Assembly: GCA_028023455.1 (NCBI GenBank)
Contig: JAQFVV010012418.1
Span: forward strand, 9,359,244 to 9,423,243
Length of the DNA: 64,000 bases
Direction of reading: 5' to 3'
From: Epiperipatus broadwayi
Taxonomy: Eukaryota > Onychophora > Udeonychophora > Euonychophora > Peripatidae
The translations under genes were made by a program, and so were the position numbers. How positions within the stretch are numbered: the first letter of the stretch is position 1; each line of letters starts with the position of its first letter. Positions 55,001 through 64,000 of the stretch are shown piece after piece. Under the pieces are notes generated by a model. It was not told the origin of the DNA. It worked only from the letters and a program-made list of their open reading frames with translations, and did not search any database.

Positions 55001-58000
55001 ATGCATCTGTAGTTATAAAAAAAATAAAGAAATTATGCTTTATTGATCTACATATTAGATATGATGACAGTGGCATAGACCATTTGTAAATAATCTTTTC
55101 ATGTTTTTTATTTTATTTTTGTGATAGGCTGGGAAATTCATAAGTAAGATTTATCAAACATATGTCATTTGCTAAGTGAAATTCTATCCCAAAGTTGATT
55201 AAAATATTGAAATGTGATTTTGCAACTACACAATTTCATTGACACAATGACTAGTGTAATGAAATGCTCATGTCAGTAGGGCCTTGTAATAACTTAATTG
55301 ACAGAAGATATATAAATGTGTATGCATTGATTGTTTATAATAGTAAATACATATAGAACGACTTTTATCAACAGTTCATTTTATGAATTATATATTGAAT
55401 ATATATTTAAGATAATAATTTAATTTAATATTTAAATACAATTAAAATGTTTTTTCTTTTATTAACTTATAATATTTTAGTAATGTTTTTTTTTTTTACT
55501 TTTTAATAATAGTGTTTTTAAATTAGATGAAAAAAATATTTGATTAAAAAAAATATATATATATATTTTAGTTACGATTTACAATTCTAGATGGCAGAAA
55601 ATATGAAATTTATCATTATTTATGAAATAGACAGACGCACATATTAAAATGAGCTGTTCTTAATTTTAAAATTCAGTGAATACTTTTTAAAATGAAACAA
55701 AAATAAATATTTATTTAAAGTAAAATAGAAAGATTAATTAATAAATAATAAAAATGTAAACTGAAGAAATTGTTAGATTTTATCTTCTCATTAAGTTTTA
55801 AATATAGTGTAAGATTAACTGTATCTAAGAATATGTGTGTTTATGTATTATGTATATATTTAAACTATAATTAAATCTGACATCCATATAGCAATTTGTA
55901 AATTTCTTTTGCAATTATTTTATTGAACTTGTCAGGAGAATAAAATATTTTGCCTACACATGTATAATATTTATATGGGTGTATGTGAAATAGAGTTTTT
56001 GGAGAAGGGTGGAAAGGGTGGAATTTTAATATTTGGAAACTTGAAATAATTATTATAAGTATGATAATAATAATAATATTATAATTATATATTCTTTTGA
56101 TCATCAAATTAGCATAATCATACAGCTGTATATTTTGAAACATTAAGAGTTTTTTTTAAAAAAAAATATAGACATTTTTATAAAATTCTATAGTTTGATT
56201 TTGAAATAATTATTTTAAGTAGCATAATAATTTTTACACACCTGCATTTATATTTACTTACAAACTTATATATAATTGCATACAAATTTTTAATTATGGA
56301 TTCACTTTTTTTAGAAAATTCTAAACTAGCTTGATTTTGAATGTTGGAAAAACATCATAAATATAAAATTAAAATTAGATATATTTTTTATGATCACCAA
56401 ATTATCATAATTACTTTTACAAATGTGACTTAAAATTTAAGCAGCATTTTTGAGTTTAATATTAAAGCATGGCATACCAATTAATATATATTTTTTAAAA
56501 AAAAAATATGGAAAATAAAAAAGTTTATTCTCAGAAAATAATTTTTTTAAAAATAATATTAACATATTATTAGTAAATCCTCATATTTTTTTTTTTGAGT
56601 TAAATAATAATGTTAAAAATATTTTTTAAAAGTGAATATTTTTGGTTTTTATTAACAAATGCAAAAATTATTTATCACAGAATAATTTAAATCTATAAAG
56701 AATCTGATAAAAAAGTTAACTATGAATAGATTTAGCATTACTTTTAGATTTAGCATTACTTTCAGTTGACTGCCTTACTGAGCTCTGAATATCTCAACTA
56801 TACATGTGTGTTTGTTTGAGCATACATGGAATTTATGAATTATATATATAATATTAATAATGCATATAGAAATATATATAAATAATAGGAATATCCACTT
56901 TCATTAATACATTATATGGAGTCGAAAGTAACATCATCACATAAACATAAACATCGAAAATCTAAACACAAACAAATGAATTTGTCTATAAGATTTATGT
57001 ATTGATAATAACCTCACTTTATCATTATCCATGACCACTATATTATTTATAATTCTATAATACTGATATTTTTGATTTATACAATGTATCAAATAATATT
57101 TTATTCACCATAAATTCAGTGCAGATTCAAAATATTCTATCCAAATAAATCAGGGCATTATCAGGTTTAATCAAGTTACATATGAATATTTGTTTCAATT
57201 TAAGTAGTCTCACTGATAAGTGTAATAATAAAAATTAATAATATTCAGTATGTATGATGTTTCAGTACGTATGATGAATATATTTGTAATATCAAATCAA
57301 ATAGAATCTTATATATTTGCTAATAAAGTAATAAAAATTGAAACTACATGTAAATAACTAAAATCATAAATATTTCTTTCTTACTTAGGTGATGTATTAA
57401 ATATGTAAATAAATAAAACAAATAATCAATTGGTTTTTATTACTTGGAGGCTCACAAGTTTTACTGTATTAAACTATGCATTAATTTATTTGAATAGAAA
57501 GCTTTGAGCCACATATCAGATTCTTAGATCATAAAGTAGTCATGCCTATAAATAAAATATATGATTTTGTTACATGTAAAAATAGAAAACATTGGTATCA
57601 ATAAATTACAAATGACTTAGATTGGTCACATGTAATATTGAAATATAAATCTTAAGACTTACAATGGACCTATTTATTTTATAGTTTGATGACCAATGTT
57701 TACATTTATACAACAATTTTAGTTTTAATTTCACACATGAAAGTGAAATAAAATATATCTTTTTTTGTATTGATATATATATAATTATATTAATAAATAT
57801 ATTTACATTGTTCTTAAATATTTTTTTAAAAATTGTATATAGTGTAAGTATAAAAATATATAAATGTGTTTTAAAAAAAGTAGAATATTTAAATCTTCTA
57901 TTAACTAAAAAAAAAAAATCATTTATTTTTGAAAAGCGCAAATTGAATAAAAAGTTTATTGAGGAAAAAATTTTTTTTTGCCTTTTTTTCCCCTCACCAT

Positions 58001-58099
58001 TTTTCAGTAAATTTTGTTAAGATAAAATTTTGATAAACAAATATATATATAAAATATTTTACAAAAAAATGCTTTTATTTAATTTGATAAGCAATTCAC

Positions 58100-58687
58100 T
58101 TTTATATTTGACTTTGCTTTCAAATACTGGATTAGTCCAGATTCCATCTTATCTTAATCAGAGTGAGCATTCATTGCCACAGACCAATGGATATACAAAT
58201 AGATAACATACATCTGATGGCAAAAACAGGCCAATAGGCAATGATGCTCACTGAATCCAATTTATCTCATTTGGATGGGGATCTAGTCATAAATAAACCA
58301 TTTAGAGGTAAGGTCAGACAACAACCGTCAAAGCTTAATGACAGTACACATATTGTCTTCTATATTGCTGGGCAGTGAGACAAGTTCATGTTAGAACTGG
58401 AAACTGCAGACATAAATCAGTCACTGTCATAGAACAGCCAGAAGTATCACCATACCTATATGTGAGACAAGCTATCACTGTACTTCTGGAACTGTAGGTA
58501 AGCTTAGAAAGGTACCTGAAATCCTTACTGAAATAATTTCAAAGCAACTAAACGTTATACTAAGCAGCAGTATCAGGCAAAGATATAACATGGTATATAT
58601 TGTAAATACTCATTTTTATAGTTTTAATAAATAAATATTAATCATATGAGCTTGTATTTATATATAAACCACACATTAAACACAACA
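58100..58687 (+). repeat. Gypsy 5' LTR, family B/C
   Basis: Aligns with the LTR at 28548-29233 from its first bases (ATATTTGACTTTGCTTTC against ATATCTGACCTTGCCTTC) to the CACAACA end. It is closely similar to 60478-61038, with shared blocks GATTCCATCTTATCTT, AATGGATATACAAATAGATAA and GGTAAGGTCAGACAACAAC. It is followed by ATGGGATCATTGAC, a possible primer-binding site. Confidence 0.8.
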
Positions 58688-60477
58688 ATGGGATCATTGA
58701 CAAATTCATACAATTTTTTTTTTTGCTCCATGAGTGGAAAAAAGTTTAATATGACAAGGTCTTGCTCCCATAGGTCATTAGGCTTTCTTTATCATTAATC
58801 TTAAAAAATTGAAAGCTAACATTATTAGATCATCAATATAAATTTTAAAAATCAAATGTGAGTTGTTACTCATTAATTATTAAAGAAGACTCATTTTTTC
58901 CCATGACAGAAAGAAAGAAAAAATTAAAATGGTTAAAATTGGCTCATTAGAAAAGTTCGATCTGGCCTATCCTGAAAATTGGACAACCTATAAGGATTGA
59001 ATGCTTTTCTGTAAGCAGGCTAACTAAATTAAAAAGCCTGATTTAAAATTAGCCACATTAGTCTCAGTCATTGTATCTCAGACCTACAAGATTTTAAGCA
59101 CAGACAACCTCTGTACTTCCAGCTGATCTTGATTTTGACAAAGGATTTGTCTCTACTGACAAACTATTTCTTCCCAAAACCCTTGACACTGATGTTGAGA
59201 TATTTTAATCTCTGTATCTAAGGTTGGTAGAGGAGAAAATGAAAGATTTTGCTGTTAAATTCGGAAAGCTAGCTCTTGAAATGCGATTTTAAAGATTTCC
59301 TCAATAAAGAAAGCTCTGAGAGATCAATTTATTTGAGCAATGAAAGACCACAATCTTAAGATTAAGCTGTTAATGGATCTTGATAACATTTATGATTTAA
59401 CTGCGTATCTAGGGGAGTCAATAGCTAGTCAAAAACTCCATAGAAGAAAATGGATTACAGCATTAAAATTGCTGATCAGAAAACTGCACCAAACAACTAT
59501 CCAGCTGACAATAAAAAATCTGCCTGAATAAATTGACAGCAATGAATAAAAGATGTAGATGTGTGAATCAAAACATGCACACACCGAATGTCCATAATGG
59601 TATACAGTGTGTAGATATTGCAAGCTTGTTGGTCACACCAAAGCTGCTTGTTTTAAAAGAAAGCACATTGCTAATGACAGAATGGAAGGGTCCATTCCAA
59701 AGAAACCAGAAAGGCATACAAATCAAATTATATAAATGCATCTATAAATAATGTGAGAGGCATTGACCCTGCTTTCGCACACAAATTATTATTAATGATA
59801 TGCCAGTAACATTGGAACTGGATACCGGGTGTGCAGCGTTTTTTATTTAAATTCATAAGTTCAACAAGATTTAAAGTTTGTCAGATGAACATAATTTATT
59901 AGGCCATGACAGACATGTAGGCTTTGTAGTTATTAATGTAAACCAGCTCACAAACTAAATTCAGAAAGGATCTATTTAGAAATAGCTGTTAATAAACCAG
60001 GTTTGTACACTAAAGTATCATGAAATTAAAAGTACAAAGAAGCAGGCAGGTGCTCAAGCCCTATGCCATATGTTCAAAAGAATCACCAAATGGGTCCCAG
60101 CAGTTGTTTTCAAAATGAAAGGATCCCAAACAGTGATGGTTCACACTGCAGATGGACACCGACATCACTGATATGTAAACCAGTGAAGGTTGAATTATTC
60201 TTACCAGTCATCAGGTAAGGGGTATTAGCCATCAATGAGTAGTCATCAGTCATCAGTGAAGTTTCTAGCCATCAGTGAAAAGTCATCATCCAACAATGAT
60301 GAATCATTAGCCAGTGGTGATGAATCAGAACTAAAAATTTCCAGAGATGCAAATGAAGACACTGGACCTGTTGATGAAGTCACTTAACCTGGTAAAACCA
60401 GAAATTGAAGAAAAATGTCCATCAAGGCATCTGAATGACTACATTCTGCAGGGGTAATTTTAGTCATGGGGAGGGAA
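58688..60477 (+). pseudogene. Gypsy gag-protease, internally deleted
   Basis: Gag: MVKIGSLEKFDLAYPENWTT (58929), KKPDLKLATLVSVIVSQTYKIL, then FAVKFGKLALEM, then a frame 59340-59531 with MKDHNLKIKLLMDLDN. A zinc knuckle CRYCKLVGHTKAAC (C-x2-C-x4-H-x4-C, about 59611-59652) follows. The protease has PVTLELDTGCAA (about 59800-59840) with the catalytic DTG. After about 60050 the sequence jumps to KWVPAVVFKMKGSQTV and HTADGHRHH (about 60087-60170), the post-integrase tail also seen at 28140-28240. So reverse transcriptase, RNase H and integrase are all missing. A GGGGAGGGAA polypurine tract (60468-60477) precedes the 3' LTR. Stops and shifts are present in gag. Confidence 0.8.
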
Positions 60478-61038
60478 TGTTGAATGATTCCATCTTATCT
60501 TGATTAGAATGAGCATCCATCGCCACGGATCAATGGATATACAAATAGATAATATACATCCAAGGGCTAGAATGGGCCAATAGGCAATGATGTTTACTGA
60601 ATCTGATTGCTCTCATTATGAATGAAGATATGGCCATAAATAGTCAATCCATTTGCAGGTAAGGTCAGACAACAACTGTCGAGGCTGTATGACAGTATAT
60701 GTGCCCACTGTATGGCCTAGCAGAGAGACAAGTTCATATTAGAATTGGAAGTTGCTAAACATAAATCAGATATGAGGCAAGCTGTCACAGAATAGCCAGA
60801 AGTGTCACCATACCTATATACAAAGCAGGCTGTCATGGTACTGTTGGAAGAGGTAGGTAAGCTTAGAAGGATACTCTAAAATCTCTTACAGAAATGGTTG
60901 CATGGCAACAAAATGCTATATCAAGTCATCAGTATCAGATGAAGGTGTAATATTGGATGTATAATAGGCATTTTTATCTTCGATTTAATAAATAAATATT
61001 AATTGTATTTTACAAGCTTGTGTTTATATATAAATCAA
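60478..61038 (+). repeat. Gypsy 3' LTR, family B/C
   Basis: Starts TGTTGAATGATTCC right after the polypurine tract and is clearly homologous to 58100-58687. Compared with it, about 35 bases near the start are missing and the final CACAACA is lost. The two LTRs differ at many positions, so the insertion is old. Confidence 0.8.
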
Positions 61039-64000
61039 AAAACTTTTTTTTAATTATTTAATTATTAGTTCTAAAAATAATGATCTAATTAATTAATTTA
61101 TGGATACCCCACTCTTTTATTTCAAGTTACATATAACTACCAAAATTATGCCTGAAGAAAAAAAATTTTTTTTTTGATTTGTGCATTACTCATTATATTA
61201 AATAAAAGCATATTTTATAAAATTATTTTTTATATATATTATTATTTATTTTTTTGTATTCGGATATTTTGCAACTGTCTTTTTCATATCAAATTTAAAA
61301 ACTAAGAATCTAAACAATGTTGCCATATTTCCAACATCTGAAATGAAATTCATGCACATTAAAAGTTGTTTTAAAGATTTTTATGTTTGAGAAGGCTTAA
61401 AAAAGACAAATTTTAGTTAAACAATAAAAAAAAATTAAGATTTCATCCTTCATTTCATTTTCTTTCTATTTTAGTTAACTATAAACACTTTAATGAATTA
61501 ATCGTGAAATTCAATGAAAGCAAAATTTTAAAAATTATATTGCTTAATATTGCATATCATGAAAACTTGTTGAATTGTTATCAAAGTAGTTTGAAATTTG
61601 TATCACTGACATTGTTAGTTTAGACAATCAACTGGACAACCCTAAAATATAGCATTATCATTCATGACTAATACGTAATAAATTTGGAGAAAATACAACT
61701 GTTGAATAAAATTATATTAAAAATCAGTTACAAGATTTGATCTAAATAAACAAACAGAATTTCCGAGTTAAATAAACGTTTATTTAAAATAGTAGCTTAT
61801 TATTTATCACTAAAAAGGAATTTTTTTAAAAAAATAAGTTACTTAGAGTACAATATTAATATTTAAATACAAGTATAGTATGTATACTTTTAAGCTAGAT
61901 GTAATTAGAGGGGATTACCTGTATATAAACATTACATATTCTGCCTGTATTTTACCCATCCCTTTGCTATGTTTTTAAATGGGCTTAGGGTACTACATAT
62001 GAGAGTTTAGAATGACTTGTGGTCAACATGGGTATTACAACAAAATTGGTAAACAAGTGCTTTGAACTTACCACCATCATATTTTCAATGATATGGATGG
62101 CTGAAGAATAGCAGAGTGGAGAAGATTGAAACCTGTCCATTAATTTTGAAGATTTGCTAATGTAAACTGAGCATTGATTATAGATATATGTGGGAGATGA
62201 TGAATGCTGGTTCAGCACAAAGTACTTATTGGAAATCATATTTTTTGCTTGTATGTGGTCATGTATATCAGTTTTATAACATGGAATGGATGAGTAAAGG
62301 GAGCTTGAAAGTCTGGCTTCGAATTCCTTCCAAGTATGATATTAAGTAAATATTGTTGAAAAAATATTTATTTTTTATTTATTATTGATGAATACTACTT
62401 ACTAAAATAATGGAAACACTGCTGAACCAGAGTCAAGCTTCATTACCAGTTGTGCATTTAAATTTGGGTGTTAAAAGCTGTATTCAAATTTTTAAAACCT
62501 TTTAATGATTCAATTCAAATCCTTTTTTAAAAATGATTTTAGATCTAATCTCTGCTTATCACATTGACTACTTGCTATTTTTTTTTTTTTTTACAAAATA
62601 GTGGTTCAATATTACCAACACAATAATAGTTTTAATAAACTAATTGGATATAAAGGCATCAACTCTGATGATAGTTTTACTACAACTGTAACAAACTTTG
62701 CCAGGGCTGTCTGGTTTATACCTTAATCCTTTCTGTTATTGGGATTTTTAAGTGTGAACCAGATTTGTTGGCCTGTCGGGTCATTTAATTTCAGAAAGAG
62801 CTATTTTGTGATTTTAAAAAAAATATGAATTTTCTAAGTTCTGGAGTGTAACATGTTGCCTTTTATTTTCCTGATTGTTGAAGATTAAGGTTATATCTTT
62901 GCAATATTTGTAGAATTTTAGGACAGAAGGAGACTGACAACAACTCAATTATTTATTTAAATGTTCATTTTGAGGATGTGCAAGAACTATTTGAGATTGC
63001 AAAACTACATTAGTTGCTGATTTTTATACAGTTATAAATGGTGTAATCTTTAAATCGGATTTGTTTATCTGATTTGCTTTTTAAAAATTTTATAAGTAAG
63101 CCAGTTTTAAGATAATTTTTCTTCAAATTCTTCTAATATTATTATTTTTATTATTATTGTAATATATATATACTACTTTAAATTTTTATTTATTTATTCA
63201 ACTGACTAAAATGTTTTTGATTTAAAACTTGACTGAGCCTGATATTTATCCTCATTAAAAAGTTTACATATAATTATAATTATATCAGTTCTGTTGGCAT
63301 ATTTATATTCTATCGACTATATCAGTTTTAATATGTTTGTGGTGTAATGTAGAAGCAATATAGTTATAAATGTTGGAGTATTTCATACAACAATACATAA
63401 AATCAATATAGTGAATAGTTAACTAAAAACTGAAATTCGTAATGTTGGTGTTATTTGATTTTAATAGTGATATTTGATTATTAAGATTTATGCTAATGAT
63501 GGGATTTATATTGTGTCTACAGAAAAGTAGATTATTAAATTTATAACTGTCTTGACAGAGTTTATATCATATTTGTCATGAATAGTTATGTTAATAGTCA
63601 TTATTCTGAGCTTCTTGCTTTTATTTAAATGCACACACAGATTGCTGTGGAAAAATATATTCTGAATTTGGTTGAGAATATCATTGAACATTGAATTTTT
63701 AGTCACTAAAATGATTGGTTAAAAGAATTTTCATTTCTTTAATTGAGGTTTTGTAATTGTAAAAACATTTACAAAAAGTAATAATAATCTAATTAAAATG
63801 TGAATATATCAATTGGAAGTGGAAAAATTGATTTGTAGTATTTCAAGTTATGAATAAGTTTATTAGAGCTTAACTGATTTTAGCAATGATTTTAGCTATT
63901 ATGATGTGGAAACTGCTAATGAAATAGTTGATATGAATATCAGTAAAAATTTATTAGTTATTTTTTAAAGTTTTAAAAATACAATAAAGACTTGAAGTAT
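61039..64000. other. AT-rich sequence to the window end
   Basis: No exon or mobile element could be recognised. The 84-codon minus-strand frame at 61985-62239 has fairly mixed composition (S, H, Y and V rich) but no known domain, so it is left uncalled. AT-rich runs continue to the end. Confidence 0.4.

Larger units (their letters stand above)
51593..64000 (+). other. MLH1 intron 4, incomplete
   Basis: From the GTAAGT at 51593 to the window end no further MLH1 exon was recognised. It is occupied by a minus-strand LINE (51.8-55 kb) and a Gypsy element (58.1-61 kb). The rest (55.0-58.1 and 61.0-64.0 kb) is AT-rich with AT dinucleotide runs. Small direct duplications occur at 56735-56765 (TTTAGCATTACTTT twice) and 57246-57280 (CAGTA.GTATGATG twice). 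Confidence 0.6.

Noticed and set aside
57606-57941. 111-codon minus-strand frame
   Set aside because: AT-driven composition, with an overlapping antisense frame of the same nature; no recognisable motif.

Overview
This is eukaryotic, very AT-rich DNA (long A, T and AT runs) from an invertebrate animal. The evidence is an MLH1 gene cut into small exons by large introns, together with Penelope-like elements, Ty3/Gypsy elements, non-LTR LINEs, mariner and hAT elements. An arthropod, perhaps a chelicerate, fits best, but that is inference and a mollusc cannot be excluded. Few host coding segments are visible. They are: the last coding exon of a plant/ASMT-type O-methyltransferase (7294-7508, +); a possible first exon of an unidentified gene (16366-16563, -); and the first four coding exons of the mismatch-repair gene MLH1 (40910-41022, 42634-42724, 50075-50247, 51520-51592, all +). 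The MLH1 exons give 150 uninterrupted codons of the N-terminal ATPase domain. The rest of MLH1 lies to the right of the window.

Layout. 1-7.3 kb: mostly empty, with a 104-bp-arm foldback repeat, a LINE tail, a dead mariner and a hAT MITE with 8-bp target duplication. 7.3-7.5 kb: methyltransferase exon. 8.7-9.3 kb: a GIY-YIG-only Penelope-like unit between 106-bp inverted repeats. 12-15.3 kb: a dead Gypsy integrase (-) and a Penelope-like element with about 300-bp terminal inverted repeats. 16.4-16.6 kb: the hypothetical exon. 17-20.5 kb: a decayed Gypsy element. 27.7-29.6 kb: the 3' end of a second Gypsy family plus a lone LTR of the first. 31.7-34 kb: a dead hAT transposon. 35.2-37.9 kb: a cluster of foldback elements. 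38.5-40.2 kb: low-complexity, gag-like sequence. 40.9-51.6 kb: MLH1 exons, with introns full of repeats. 51.8-55 kb: a LINE on the minus strand. 58.1-61 kb: an internally deleted Gypsy element with both LTRs. The remainder is AT-rich intronic sequence.

The most notable content is a set of foldback elements at 35.2-36.2, 37.6-37.9 and 49.5-50.0 kb, with relatives at 41.3-42.3 and 50.5-50.9 kb. They carry a 42-nt motif with the layout of a type I hammerhead self-cleaving ribozyme: core CTGANGA...GAAA, a two-base-pair stem III, a GTC cleavage site and a six-pair stem I. One copy is in sense orientation inside an MLH1 intron. Two copies face each other in a nearly perfect 466-bp-arm palindrome. 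A second notable item is a 185-bp SPIN/URR1-like hAT element (46850-47034) with a perfect 8-bp target duplication, inserted exactly at the YMDD catalytic codons of a LINE reverse transcriptase. That family is best known from tetrapods and is a standard case of horizontal transfer.
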